Positions 7,523 through 16,623 of a DNA stretch of 64,000 nt are shown here, piece by piece. The notes under the pieces are model-generated. The model searched no databases, was not told the origin of the DNA, and saw only the letters and a list, made by a program, of their open reading frames with translations. How positions within the stretch are numbered: the first letter of the stretch is position 1; each line of letters starts with the position of its first letter. Position numbers and translations under genes: made by a program. Location: assembly GCF_041206865.1 (NCBI RefSeq), contig NZ_JBGEDP010000001.1, positions 4,464,001 through 4,528,000 of the forward strand. The letters run 5' to 3'. The stretch comes from Mycobacterium sp. HUMS_12744610. GTDB taxonomy: Bacteria; Actinomycetota; Actinomycetes; Mycobacteriales; Mycobacteriaceae.

Positions 7523-8647
7523 GTGCGGGCAGATCTGGCTGGGTCGGCGCATCTGGAGCTGGTCTCCGGAGTTGTGCAGTTGCGTCCGGAAGACGCTGTG
7601 CTGGAGGCGATGTTGCGCGGATGGCGTGCCCAGCAGGTTGCGCGTGGTTTGCGGGAGGAGACCATCGCGCCGCGGGAGCGGTTGGTGCGCCGGTTTGCGA
7701 CGTTCACTAACGAGTACCCGTGGCATTGGCTGCCGGGTCATGTCGACGAGTGGACGCAGTCGTTGATGGCGGAGTCGCATCTGGCACCTTCGACGATTCG
7801 CGGCTATCAGACCGAGCTGCGATTGTTCAGCGAGTATTTGTGCGACGGCCGTTATAGCTGGGTTGCGGTGTGCGAGCAGGAGTTTGGTTCGGGTGTGCAT
7901 CCGGTGCCGATCTGCCATGAGTGGAACACGATAGAGCACCTCAATGGCTACGAGGGCAACCCAGAGGCCCGGCCATTCACCCGCGAGGAGTTGCAGCGGT
8001 TTCTCGACTACGCCGACGACCAGGTTGAGCGTGCGGTGTGCGCGAAACGCAAGGGCGCGTTGGCCGCCTACCGGGATGCGACGTTATTCAAAGTGGTGTA
8101 TGGGTGGGGCCTGAGGCGGACCGAGACGGCGAAGCTGGATGTAGTTGACTGGGGCCGTAACCCGGCGGTGCCGGAGTTCGGCCGGTTCGGGATGCTGCAT
8201 GTGCGCTATGGCAAGTCGGTGCGCGGGCAACCGCCGCGGCGACGCAACGTGCCGTCGGTCATGGGGTGGGCGGTGGAAGCGGTCGCCGACTACGTCGACA
8301 ACATCAGGCCCCGTTTCGGGTGCGAGGACCATCCGGCACTGTGGGTGACCGAACGTGGCGGTCGCATCGCCCCGGCAGAGATCAACGCCCGCTTCGTCAC
8401 ATACCGTGACGCGCTCGGGCTACCGAAAACCCTTAGTCCACATAGCCTTAGGCATTCGTGGGTGACGCACCTTACTGAGGAGGGCGTTGACCGACGATTC
8501 ATCCAGGAGGCCGTTGGGCATCGCTGCGATACGTCCACCGCGATCTACACCCACGTGTCCGGTGACTTCATGAACACCGCGCTGCGCAAAGCCCTGGCGC
8601 CGGCGTTCGACACGGCGCCCGACCCCACGAGCGGCAAGGAGTCCTGA
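7523..8647 (+). CDS. Tyrosine recombinase 2
   Basis: This protein of about 374 residues is a paralogue of the recombinase at 20223, with shared blocks such as FTNEYPWHWLP/YTNEFPWTWTP and EFGRFGMLHVRYGK. The catalytic set is complete: GLRRTE, YGKSVRG, HSLRHSWVTHL, VGHR and AIYTHVS. GTG 7520 or 7523 follows GGAGG at 7511-7515, and 7523 has the better spacing. Its TGA overlaps the ATG of the following HTH gene (TGATG). It is predicted to cleave and rejoin DNA at the element ends with recombinase 1. Confidence 0.85.
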   Translation: MRADLAGSAHLELVSGVVQLRPEDAVLEAMLRGWRAQQVARGLREETIAPRERLVRRFATFTNEYPWHWLPGHVDEWTQSLMAESHLAPSTIRGYQTELRLFSEYLCDGRYSWVAVCEQEFGSGVHPVPICHEWNTIEHLNGYEGNPEARPFTREELQRFLDYADDQVERAVCAKRKGALAAYRDATLFKVVYGWGLRRTETAKLDVVDWGRNPAVPEFGRFGMLHVRYGKSVRGQPPRRRNVPSVMGWAVEAVADYVDNIRPRFGCEDHPALWVTERGGRIAPAEINARFVTYRDALGLPKTLSPHSLRHSWVTHLTEEGVDRRFIQEAVGHRCDTSTAIYTHVSGDFMNTALRKALAPAFDTAPDPTSGKES

Positions 8648-8979
8648 TGGCCCGCAAACTCGACTACCGATGGCACCTGCGTCAGGTGATGGCTGCACGC
8701 GAGATGTTCAGCACCACCGACCTGATAGAGCCGTTGGCGCAACGCGGCATCCATCTGTCGTCCAGCCAGGTCTATCGGCTCGTCGTCGAGCGACCCGAGC
8801 GGCTGAGCCTGAATATTCTGATGGCGCTGCTGGACGTCCTGGACTGCCGGATGGACGAGCTGATCGAACCGGTCGCCGCAGCCGCGCCGACGCGCAAGAA
8901 ACGTGCCGCTGGCGGCGCCGACGCCGGTCTGGGCGGACTGCGGCCAAAACGCGCTCGCATCAGCGGCATTGAAAGCTAA
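8647..8979 (+). CDS. Small Cro/C1-type HTH protein (cassette 1)
   Basis: This 110-residue protein begins RWHLRQVMAAREMFSTTDL and has a Cro/C1-type HTH: LAQRGIHLSSSQVYRLVVER, then LSLNILMALLDVLDCRMDEL, closest to the HTH_26 pattern. The C-terminal 40 residues are basic and low complexity. It overlaps the recombinase by one base and ends 3 bp before the zinc-ribbon gene. Similar proteins follow at 13156 and 21323 in the same gene context. It could regulate the operon or act as a recombination directionality factor. Confidence 0.8.
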   Translation: MARKLDYRWHLRQVMAAREMFSTTDLIEPLAQRGIHLSSSQVYRLVVERPERLSLNILMALLDVLDCRMDELIEPVAAAAPTRKKRAAGGADAGLGGLRPKRARISGIES

Positions 8980-8982
8980 GCA

Positions 8983-11412
8983 ATGCCAAAGACATTCGCA
9001 TCTGAGGTGCTCGCCGACCCGATCGGGGTCATCGTCGATCTGGTGCTTGGCGAAAAGCCCGGGCTGGATCGACGCACGGTCATCGGACTGGTCGAGGCGA
9101 TGGCCGGTGGACGAGCGAAACGGCGCCGCCTCGCCCAGGCATTGCTGGACCGGCCCGCAGTGTTGACCGACGGGCGCTCGCCAGCGCCACGTGGGATTGG
9201 TGAGCTGCTGATCGCGCTGAATGCGGCTGGCGCCATGCATATTTCGTCTCCGGTTTGCGCAGGTTGCGGCAAGCATCTACACACCCTGCAGCGACGCGGG
9301 GATGACTGGTATTGCGCGAAGTGCGGTCCTCGACGAGAACCCTGCACAATATGCGGCTCGAGCAGGCCGGTTTACCTTCGCGACCGCGACGGCCGACCCA
9401 GGTGTTCACGATGCCTGCCCGATGACGGGCGGGATCCGACGCCGCTCATCGTCGACGTCGTGAGGCGAGCAGACCCGAGCTTGTCGGGTGAGGAGATCAA
9501 CGCGGCAATCGAGGCGGTGGTGCCGCGTGCCGGACGCCGATACCGATTGGCGTGGGCATTGCAGCAGCGACCCGCCCTGCTGACCGGCGCCGGTGCCGAG
9601 GCGTCTGATCCTGCGGTGCTGCGGTTGATCGACCAGCTCGGGGACGCCGGAGCGAAAGGCATTGTCCACCCGGCCTGCCCCGGTTGTGGTCGAATCATCC
9701 ACCTGCACCGGCCTATCGGCGGAAAGTGGTTATGCCGCAGCTGCACCGCCAAGTCCCGTGCCCAACCATGCGCTCGCTGCGGCGCGCTTCGCGAAGCCGC
9801 CACCCGTGACGAACAGGGCCAACCCGTGTGTCCGAGCTGCCTGGTCACCGATCCGATCAACCAGGAAGTCTGCGTGGACTGCGGCCGCCGCCGACCGGTT
9901 AGTATCCGCTGCGAGGACGGACCACGCTGCGCCAGTTGCCGCCCGCCGACGATCGCCGAATGCGCGATCTGCGGACGGACCGCGCCGAGCACGATTTCAA
10001 TTGCCACCGGCCGCCCGTGGTGCGAAGCCTGCCACAAGCGGTGGGCCCAATGTATTTCGTGCGGCGAGTTCCGCCCTATCCGCGGCGGCACGCTGGCCGA
10101 ACCGCTTTGCGCCGAATGCGTTCGTGACGAGTCCGGTTTCTGGCGCACCTGTCCCGGATGTGGTCAACGCGGCCGCCGGTATACGAGCCGGTGCGCCCGC
10201 TGCAACGTGCAGCAGCGGCTGCGCGAGCTGCTCGGCGACGCCCGCGGTGACATCCGCCCCGACCTGTGCGACCTCTACGAGGCCCTGGTCGCGGTCGAAC
10301 GTCCCAACACGGCCGCGGTATGGCTCGATAACGGCGGCGGTCCCGCCATCTTGCGCGAGCTAGAGGCCGGTCAGCGCGTGCTGTCGCACGAGACGCTCGA
10401 CGAACTGCCCGCGGGCAAGCCGGTCGAGCACCTGCGCAGCGTCCTGGTCGCGATCGGCACCCTGCCACACCGCGACGAACAGATGCTGCGGTTGCAGCGC
10501 TGGACCGCCGCCCTCATCACCGAACGCGTCGATCCCGAGGAGCGCGGCCTGCTGCACCGCTACGCCGTCTGGCACGTCATCCGCCGCCTGCGTGCCCGCG
10601 TCGGCGACACCGACACCACCTACGGGCAAGCCCGCGCCGCCAAGCGCTCCATCAGATCTGCAGCTGCCCTACTGGATTGGCTTGCCGCGCATAACCTTAA
10701 GCTTGCCACTGCCCGACAGGGAGATCTCGACCGGTGGCTAACCAGCGCCGCCGCCGGCCAGCGTCGCGACAGCGGCAACTTCGTGCGCTGGGCACGCCGA
10801 AACAGGCTCACCCGAGTCGAGCACGCCGCCCAACGATGGGACGGCCCCAGCGGCGTCATCGACACCGAGACCCGCTGGGAACAAGCACGCTGGCTGCTAC
10901 ACGACGACACGATCGACACCGCCGGCCGTGTCGCTGCCCTGCTGGTGCTGCTCTATGCCCAAACCGCCGCCGCCATAAGCGAACTGACCATTGATGACAT
11001 CGAACTCACCGACGAAAGCGTCCGGTTGCGGCTCGGACACGAGCCGATCCTGATCCCAGCACCGCTAGACCGACTGATCCGCGCCCTGGTCTCCACCCGA
11101 TCACCTCACGCCGCCGTCGGCCGCCCTCGCAGCTCGCGATGGCTATTCCCCGGCGGGCAGCCCGGCCGCCACCTCAGCGCCTTCCGCATGGCCGAACGAC
11201 TCCGTCAACTCGGCATCCAAGCCAGCCGCGCACGTTCCGCCGCCCTGTTTCAACTCGCCACCGACCTGCCAGCCGCCGTGCTGGCGCGCACCCTGGGAAT
11301 CCACATCAGCGTCGCCGCGACCTGGCAGCGCGCCAGCAGCGGCGACTGGACCACTTACGCAGCCGAAATCAGCCGCCGATCACCCACTGAGATAAGGATG
11401 CGGGTCACGTGA
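8983..11412 (+). CDS. Zinc-ribbon array protein with degenerate recombinase domain (cassette 1)
   Basis: In this 809-residue protein, residues about 85-415 contain 16 CxxC knuckles, enough for eight zinc ribbons (CAGC, CAKC, CTIC, CSRC, CPGC and so on). Residues about 530-800 resemble a tyrosine recombinase: a core-binding-like region (TYGQARAAKRSIRSAAALLD) and a catalytic-like domain. In the latter GLR is replaced by AQTAAAISEL, the HxxR box by SRARSAAL, and the tyrosine region by ATWQRAS. It is therefore probably a DNA-binding accessory subunit, not an enzyme. The stop overlaps the monooxygenase GTG by four bases. Confidence 0.75.
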   Translation: MPKTFASEVLADPIGVIVDLVLGEKPGLDRRTVIGLVEAMAGGRAKRRRLAQALLDRPAVLTDGRSPAPRGIGELLIALNAAGAMHISSPVCAGCGKHLHTLQRRGDDWYCAKCGPRREPCTICGSSRPVYLRDRDGRPRCSRCLPDDGRDPTPLIVDVVRRADPSLSGEEINAAIEAVVPRAGRRYRLAWALQQRPALLTGAGAEASDPAVLRLIDQLGDAGAKGIVHPACPGCGRIIHLHRPIGGKWLCRSCTAKSRAQPCARCGALREAATRDEQGQPVCPSCLVTDPINQEVCVDCGRRRPVSIRCEDGPRCASCRPPTIAECAICGRTAPSTISIATGRPWCEACHKRWAQCISCGEFRPIRGGTLAEPLCAECVRDESGFWRTCPGCGQRGRRYTSRCARCNVQQRLRELLGDARGDIRPDLCDLYEALVAVERPNTAAVWLDNGGGPAILRELEAGQRVLSHETLDELPAGKPVEHLRSVLVAIGTLPHRDEQMLRLQRWTAALITERVDPEERGLLHRYAVWHVIRRLRARVGDTDTTYGQARAAKRSIRSAAALLDWLAAHNLKLATARQGDLDRWLTSAAAGQRRDSGNFVRWARRNRLTRVEHAAQRWDGPSGVIDTETRWEQARWLLHDDTIDTAGRVAALLVLLYAQTAAAISELTIDDIELTDESVRLRLGHEPILIPAPLDRLIRALVSTRSPHAAVGRPRSSRWLFPGGQPGRHLSAFRMAERLRQLGIQASRARSAALFQLATDLPAAVLARTLGIHISVAATWQRASSGDWTTYAAEISRRSPTEIRMRVT

Positions 11413-13004
11413 CAGACATGCGGGCCGGGCGGATCGGCGTGATCGGCGCGGGAATTGCGGGCCTGGTCACCGCGAAAGTGCTGCGCGAGGACGGCTTCGA
11501 GGTGATCGTGTTCGAGAAGGAGCAGGCGATCGGCGGTGTTTGGACCCAATCGCGGACCTATCCCGGACTGCGTACCAACAACTCACGCGACACCTACGCA
11601 TTCTCCGACCATCCCTATGACCGATCAGCCGACATCTTCCCGAGCGCTGAGCAGGTGCGCGCGTATCTGGCCTCGTATGTGGCCCGGTTCGAGTTGGCCC
11701 CGCTTCTTCGGTTATCGACTGAGGTGGTGCGGGTGTCTCGCCACGGTAACGAATTCACGGTAGAAAGCTGTGGCCCAACGGGTTTGAGCACCGTGGTGTG
11801 TGACTTTGCGGTGGTATGCGCGGGAACCTTCTCTGAACCGGACATGCCTGCGATCGACGGTGCCGACCGGTTCACCGGGACGGTGGTCCATTCAAGCCAA
11901 GCGACCAATCCTGCCCTGTTCGCGGGGCGACGGGTGGTGATCGTGGGCGCGGGCAAATCCGCGCTGGATTGCGCGGCGTGGGCCGGGTCGCACGCGCAGG
12001 AATGCACGCTGGTGTTCCGAAAGGCCCACTGGATGATGCCCCGCTACTTCCCGGGAGGTATTCCCGCCGACCGGCTGACTCTGGGACGTTCGACCGAGGC
12101 GTTCTTCCGCTACCACCACCCCAGCCTGATGGAGAGGTTGTTGCACGGGCCGGGCAAGCAGCTGACCAACTTGGTCTGGCGGGTGGTGAGTCTGCTGTTT
12201 CGATTCCTGCTCAGGATGCCTGCGGCCATGGTGCCTGACGAGCCGATGCCTACTGGAATCGAAAACCTGGGGTTCGGCAAGGAGTTCTACGATATGGCCC
12301 GCCGCGGTCGGCTGGTCCTGCGGCGTGACTCGGTCGCGGCCTTTCTCGGCGGACCGCAGGTCCTGCTGGCCAGCGGCGATCAGATCGCTGCCGACATCGT
12401 CGTTTTCGCCACCGGCTGGCGCCAGCCGTTGTCGTTTCTAGCGCCCGAACTGCGGACACCCGTTGTCTCCGACGGGCGATTCCAGCTCTACCGGCATATC
12501 CTTCCGCCCACCGAGCAGCGCCTCGGGTTCGTGGGCTACGCCTCATCGACCGCGTGTCAGCTCAGCTCAGAAATCTCAGCCCACTGGCTTTCACGATGCT
12601 TCCGCGGCGAACTCGCACTTCCCAGTCTCGATGAAATGCAGACTGAGATACGACGCGTGCAGGCCTGGCTGGAGGAGGTCATGCCAGCTCGACCGCAGGG
12701 CTATCAAATCGGACCGCACCTGGTGCACCACATCGACGACCTGTTGGCCGACATGGGATTACCGACACGGCGAACCAGCAACTTCGTCAGCGAATATTTC
12801 GGGTCGTTCTCGCCGACACGCTACCGAAACCTCGCCCAAGAACGGCGCCCGGCCCGCGGTCGCAAGATCGACCGTCGCCGCTACTACTTGAGCGCCCAGC
12901 ATGCTCTTGCGGCATTTGCCGCTCTCACCCTGGTTGGTGTCCTTCGCCGACACAACGCGACCCGGCGCCGGACCAACGAACACCCCGATCGGAACCAGAC
13001 ATGA
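11409..13004 (+). CDS. Flavin-containing monooxygenase (transposon cargo)
   Basis: This 531-residue protein has FAD-binding GVIGAGIAGL at the N-terminus, NADPH-binding VVIVGAGKSALD near residue 175, and between them FTGTVVHSS, an FMO-type FxGxxxH box. A typical VVFATGW motif occurs near residue 337. A hydrophobic stretch near residues 495-515 suggests membrane association. It is predicted to oxygenate a soft nucleophile or ketone using NADPH and O2; the substrate is unknown. GTG 11409 overlaps the zinc-ribbon gene and its TGA overlaps the next small ORF, so it is translated as part of the recombinase operon. This is unusual for a cargo gene. Confidence 0.8.
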   Translation: MTDMRAGRIGVIGAGIAGLVTAKVLREDGFEVIVFEKEQAIGGVWTQSRTYPGLRTNNSRDTYAFSDHPYDRSADIFPSAEQVRAYLASYVARFELAPLLRLSTEVVRVSRHGNEFTVESCGPTGLSTVVCDFAVVCAGTFSEPDMPAIDGADRFTGTVVHSSQATNPALFAGRRVVIVGAGKSALDCAAWAGSHAQECTLVFRKAHWMMPRYFPGGIPADRLTLGRSTEAFFRYHHPSLMERLLHGPGKQLTNLVWRVVSLLFRFLLRMPAAMVPDEPMPTGIENLGFGKEFYDMARRGRLVLRRDSVAAFLGGPQVLLASGDQIAADIVVFATGWRQPLSFLAPELRTPVVSDGRFQLYRHILPPTEQRLGFVGYASSTACQLSSEISAHWLSRCFRGELALPSLDEMQTEIRRVQAWLEEVMPARPQGYQIGPHLVHHIDDLLADMGLPTRRTSNFVSEYFGSFSPTRYRNLAQERRPARGRKIDRRRYYLSAQHALAAFAALTLVGVLRRHNATRRRTNEHPDRNQT

Positions 13005-13159
13005 CACCGACAGACTCGGACCCGACCAACCTGGCATTCCGACAGTTGCGATATCCGACGTCGCCAGAGCGTCCGTCGGCGACATTCATCGAGGACGCTT
13101 ATCGGCGTGCGGTCACCTCGACCTTGGCCGAGCTCAGCGGAGAGGACGGGACGGCATGA
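13001..13159 (+). CDS. 52-residue linker ORF
   Basis: An ATG at 13001 forms ATGA with the monooxygenase stop. The TGA at 13157 forms ATGA with the start of the next HTH gene. The product (MTPTDSDPTNLAFRQLRYPT...) is 52 residues, hydrophilic, with an acidic C-terminus, and has no recognisable domain. The double four-base overlap is strong evidence that it is translated. It may be a small partner or the vestige of a lost recombinase that preceded the HTH gene. Confidence 0.6.
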   Translation: MTPTDSDPTNLAFRQLRYPTSPERPSATFIEDAYRRAVTSTLAELSGEDGTA

Positions 13160-13470
13160 AGATCCGGTGGCGGTTGCGGATGGCGGCTGCGCAGCGTGAG
13201 GTGTGGACCGGAACCGAGCTGCGGCGACTGCTGGCAGAGAAGGCCGGGGTGGAGATGTCGGCGGCGTCGGTGTCGGCGCTGTTCACCAAGGAACCCAGCC
13301 AGATCAAGCTCTCGACGCTGATCGCGTTATGCACCGCATTGCAGTGCACCCCCGACGACCTGTTCGAGACCGATACCACCCCGCTCGAACGGCCCGCCAC
13401 TCCGGCGCGGTCGGTTCCGTCGGAACCGAAGACAGCCAACGTGCGGGGCCGGTCGATGCCGCCGATGTAG
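13156..13470 (+). CDS. Small Cro/C1-type HTH protein (cassette 3)
   Basis: This 104-residue protein reads MKIRWRLRMAAAQREVWTGT then SAASVSALFTKEPSQIKLST, the same Cro/C1-type layout as the HTH proteins at 8647 and 21323 (RWxLRxxMA...LSxxxLxALCxxLxCxxDDL). It is coupled to the 52-residue ORF upstream. The zinc-ribbon gene follows 32 bp later. Confidence 0.75.
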   Translation: MKIRWRLRMAAAQREVWTGTELRRLLAEKAGVEMSAASVSALFTKEPSQIKLSTLIALCTALQCTPDDLFETDTTPLERPATPARSVPSEPKTANVRGRSMPPM

Positions 13471-13502
13471 ATTCGGCGAAGCTTCGGAACGGGTTGCGGC
13501 CG

Positions 13503-14345
13503 ATGGGGAAAAAGCAACGAGACTGCGTCGACTGCGGAGCCCCGGTCGGATACCTCGGCCGCGAGCATTGCTGCCTGTGCACCCGCCGGTTACGGACGCA
13601 GGCGGCCAAGGCGCAATGCCCACGCTGTGGGCGCGACCGGGTGCTGGTGTCGGCGGTGGGTCGGTGCGTGCTGTGTTCGCGCTGTTGCCGGGAATGCGGC
13701 AGATCGATGCGGTTCCGCAACGAGGTGGTGTGCCGGCCGTGTCAGAAGCGGGCCAAGCTCGCGGCCGCGAGATCGACCTGCCCGCGCTGCGGAAAACCAG
13801 GCTATCTGCGCGAGTCGACTGGGTGGTGTGGCTCGTGCTCACGACCCGGTCCGCCGAAGGATCCGCCCCGGGTCTGCGTGTCCTGCGGCGAGTTGCGCCG
13901 CCACGTCGGGCGCGGCATGTGTGGGCGATGCTGGCAGCGTCGCCCGGACCGGCCGTTCGTGCGTGGCGAGACGCTGGCCGCCCGGCTCGCCGAGCCGCCG
14001 GGCTGGCTCGATGATTTCGTCGCGGACCTGGCGACGCATTACTGCCCGGCGCAGGCATGCAAGCTGCTCACCACGTTGGCACGGTTGCTCGCAGACGATT
14101 TCCCAAATCACCCGCAAAGCGTGCTCGAGCGGGCCCGCACGCCGGGTCGGTCGATGGGATCGCTGGCTCGGGCGTTGGAGGCGTTCTTCACCGAACGTGG
14201 TTTGGCGATGGCCACCGACCAGGCCGACCGGCTCGCCGCCGGGCGACGGCAGAGGCGGATCGACAGCGCACCGGCCGGGATGCGTGGCGCTGTCGCGTCC
14301 TTCGCTGAGTCCATGCTGCACGCGCGTGAACGCGCCCGCCGTGCG
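13503..14345 (+). pseudogene. Zinc-ribbon/degenerate recombinase gene, 5' part (cassette 3)
   Basis: The N-terminal half has ten CxxC knuckles, about five zinc ribbons (CVDC, CCLC, CPRC, CVLC, CREC, CRPC, CPRC, CGSC, CVSC, CGRC). It continues into a helical region (VADLATHYCPAQACKLLTTL). The frame is cut after GCG 14343-14345 by the IS256 element with an 8-bp duplication. It rejoins in frame at 15772, giving a 544-residue protein. The damage is recent because both halves are otherwise open. Confidence 0.85.
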
Positions 14346-15763
14346 GAGCCTGTCACGATTTCTGTGTAAGTCAGAGGTGATTTGACTACGAGTTGTATTC
14401 TAGCACAATGGGATTCGCCCAGGGAATAGTCTGGCGAGTGTGTTGAGCGCCACAGTCCAGTTGTGCGTTCCAGTACCCGAATAGCCTCCTCTCTCGCTGG
14501 AGATGTTGCGCAGCCCGAGGTACAGCAACTTCATCGCGGCGTCCTTGTCCGTGAAATGACCACGGTTCTTGGTGATCTTGCGCAACTGGAAGTTGATCGA
14601 CTCGATCGCATTGGTGGTGTAGACGATCTTGCGCAACTCCACCGGATAGTCCAGGAACGGAACGAATTCCCCCCAGGCGTTGTGCCACACGTCAATTGCA
14701 CCCGGATATTGGGCGCCGAATTGCTGGTCGAACTCCTTGAGTGCGAGTTCGGCTCCATCGACGGTCGGCGCACTGTAGATCGCCCGCATCGCGGTGGCGA
14801 CCTTCTTGCGGTCCTTATAAGACACGAAGCGCATCGCATTCCTAATGACGTGCACGACGCAGGTCTGCACCACGGTATCGGGATAGATCGAGCGGATCGC
14901 ATCAGGCAGACCGGTCAGCCCGTCGCAGCAGGCGATGAGGATGTCGCGCACCCCGCGGTTGCGCAGGTCGATGACGACCTTCTGCCAGAACTTCGCCCCC
15001 TCGGAGTCCTGGATCCAGCAGCCCAAGGCGTGTTTGCGGCCCTCCAGATCCACGCCAATGGCCAAATAGGCGACCTTGGTGGTGATGACCCCGTTGTCGC
15101 CGATCCGCAGCCGCAGCCCATCGATGTAGAGGATCGGGTAGACCTCATCGAGCGGGCGGGCCTGCCAGGCCTTGATCTCATCGACCACCACCTCGGTGAT
15201 ATTGGAGATCAACTCCCGCGACACCGACGCCCCATAGACCTCCTGCAGGTGGGCTTCGATATCGCGGGTGGTCATTCCCCGTGAATACAGCGACAACACC
15301 ACCGAATTGATGTTGTTGAGCCGGCGGGTCTTCTTCGGCACAATCGCCGGCTCAAACGAGCCGTTGCGATCACGCGGCGCATCGATCTGCACCGGGCCGT
15401 TGACGGTGGTCACCGTTTTCGGCGTGGTGCCGTTGCGCGAATTTCCCGATCCGCGTCCGGCCGGATCGCCGGCCTCATAGCCCAGATGGTGGGTTAGCTC
15501 CGCATTCAGCGCCCGCTCCAGCACGGCCTTAGTCAGCTGGTTCAGCAAACCGTCCGCGCCGTCGATCGGGGTCCCGGTCTTCACCGCATCCTTAATCAAC
15601 GAGTCCAGCGTCTCTTCGGTGAACATCTCGGCCAGCCGCCGCGCCGCGGTCGTCTCCTCAGCCGGCATCTGCATGGTCTTGGTCACAAAACACTCCTTCT
15701 GTCCGCCCAACGGCGGTCCGATGATGGACCACCCCGGACTTACACAGATGGAATGACACGCCC
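14346..15763 (-). mobile_element. IS256-family element type 1, copy 1
   Basis: This 1418-bp element has about 34-bp inverted repeats: GAGCCTGTCACG... at one end and GGGCGTGTCATT... at the other, both containing TCTGTGTAAGTC. It is flanked by GCCGTGCG duplications. Copies of the same length lie at 35803-37220 and 44181-45598. Confidence 0.95.
14400..15686 (-). CDS. IS256-family (mutator) transposase
   Basis: This 428-residue transposase starts at GTG 15686 after AGAAGGAG. The catalytic DDE residues sit in LYIDGLRLRI, ACCDGLTGLPDAI and TNAIESINFQLRK. An LGYEAGDPAGRGSGNSRNG segment typical of the family lies near residue 70. It catalyses copy-out/paste-in transposition. The translation matches the copies at 35880 and 44258, so the element is recently active. 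Confidence 0.95.
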   Translation of the reverse strand: MTKTMQMPAEETTAARRLAEMFTEETLDSLIKDAVKTGTPIDGADGLLNQLTKAVLERALNAELTHHLGYEAGDPAGRGSGNSRNGTTPKTVTTVNGPVQIDAPRDRNGSFEPAIVPKKTRRLNNINSVVLSLYSRGMTTRDIEAHLQEVYGASVSRELISNITEVVVDEIKAWQARPLDEVYPILYIDGLRLRIGDNGVITTKVAYLAIGVDLEGRKHALGCWIQDSEGAKFWQKVVIDLRNRGVRDILIACCDGLTGLPDAIRSIYPDTVVQTCVVHVIRNAMRFVSYKDRKKVATAMRAIYSAPTVDGAELALKEFDQQFGAQYPGAIDVWHNAWGEFVPFLDYPVELRKIVYTTNAIESINFQLRKITKNRGHFTDKDAAMKLLYLGLRNISSERGGYSGTGTHNWTVALNTLARLFPGRIPLC

Positions 15764-15771
15764 GCCGTGCG

Positions 15772-16563
15772 GGCACTCGGCCCCGTACCGACCGCACCAT
15801 CGAGTCGGCGCTGACGATCGTACGTGATCTAGCCCGCTTCCTCGATACCCAACGCGGCAAACAGGATTGGGCCCTCGCAGACATCGCCGATATCGAGGCG
15901 TTCCTCGCCGAGCTGCCGAAAAACCGGGCCCGCCGCCTGGCGGTGCTGCGCCAATTCTTCCGATTCGCACGCAACCATCATCTGGTGCTCATCGATCCAA
16001 CCCGCGGCGTCACCATCAAGCGGCACAGGGCATTTCGTGGCCGTACTCTCACCATCCCCGAACAGCGCGTGCTGTTTGAGCGCTGGAGCGGTGATTCGGC
16101 AGTGCACCCACACGAGGCGCTGTTCGGGCTGCTGGCAATACTGCACGGCGCCTCCAGCAGCGAGGTGCGTCAGCTACGGGTCGAGCACATCGATACCGTC
16201 AATCGCTCGATCACCCTCGGCAGACGTCCTCACCCAGTGCCGCTCGACCCGGTCAGCTGGGCCGCGCTGCAGCGCTGCCTCGAGCACCGCGACACGCTGC
16301 GCACCGACAACCCGCACGTACTCGTCACCAGGGGCACCAAGGCCGATCGACGGCCGGCTTCCGAGGCCTACATGAGCCACCTGCTCGACCCGTGCGGCCT
16401 GCCGCCCAAGATGCTGCGCAGTACGCGACTGGCCGATCTCGTCAACACAATGGACCCGAAACTCGTCGCCGCAGCATTCGGCATGAAACCCGAAGGGGCG
16501 ATGATCTACCTCGCCGATCAGCTCGACGATGGCCGATTGCTAGACCAGCTTGCTGAATCCTGA
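15772..16563 (+). pseudogene. Zinc-ribbon/degenerate recombinase gene, 3' part (cassette 3)
   Basis: It is the recombinase-like half: core-binding helices (ARFLDTQRGKQDWALADIAD) and then a catalytic-like domain. LHGASSSEVRQLRVEHID replaces the GLRxSE box, and LRSTRLADLV replaces HxLRHxxAT. A tyrosine remains in GAMIYLADQ. The key arginine and histidine are missing, as in the paralogues at 8983 and 21660. The stop at 16561-16563 is 64 bp from the transposon end. Confidence 0.8.
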
Positions 16564-16597
16564 CAAGTGCGAACGTGTCACGCTTCGGCAGCGCCTA

Positions 16598-16623
16598 CGC
16601 ACAGGTTCGCGCGAACATGTGCG
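16598..16623. repeat. Palindromic terminal recombinase site
   Basis: Arms GCACAGGTTCG and CGAACATGTGC (10 of 11 complementary) are separated by 2 bp and lie 4 bp inside the transposon's right end. A related GCGAACGTGT occurs at 16570-16579. The left end has a single GCACATGTTCG at 6235-6245. Paired 11-bp arms are the expected size of tyrosine-recombinase binding sites. Confidence 0.6.

Larger units (their letters stand above)
14338..15771. repeat. 8-bp target duplication GCCGTGCG
   Basis: GCCGTGCG lies at 14338-14345 and again at 15764-15771, directly abutting both ends of the IS256-family element. This fixes its exact borders. Confidence 0.9.

Noticed and set aside
14463..15284. Long antisense ORF (273 codons) inside each IS256 type 1 copy
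   Set aside because: It lies opposite the conserved transposase frame, recurs only because the element recurs, and has the composition of a codon shadow.
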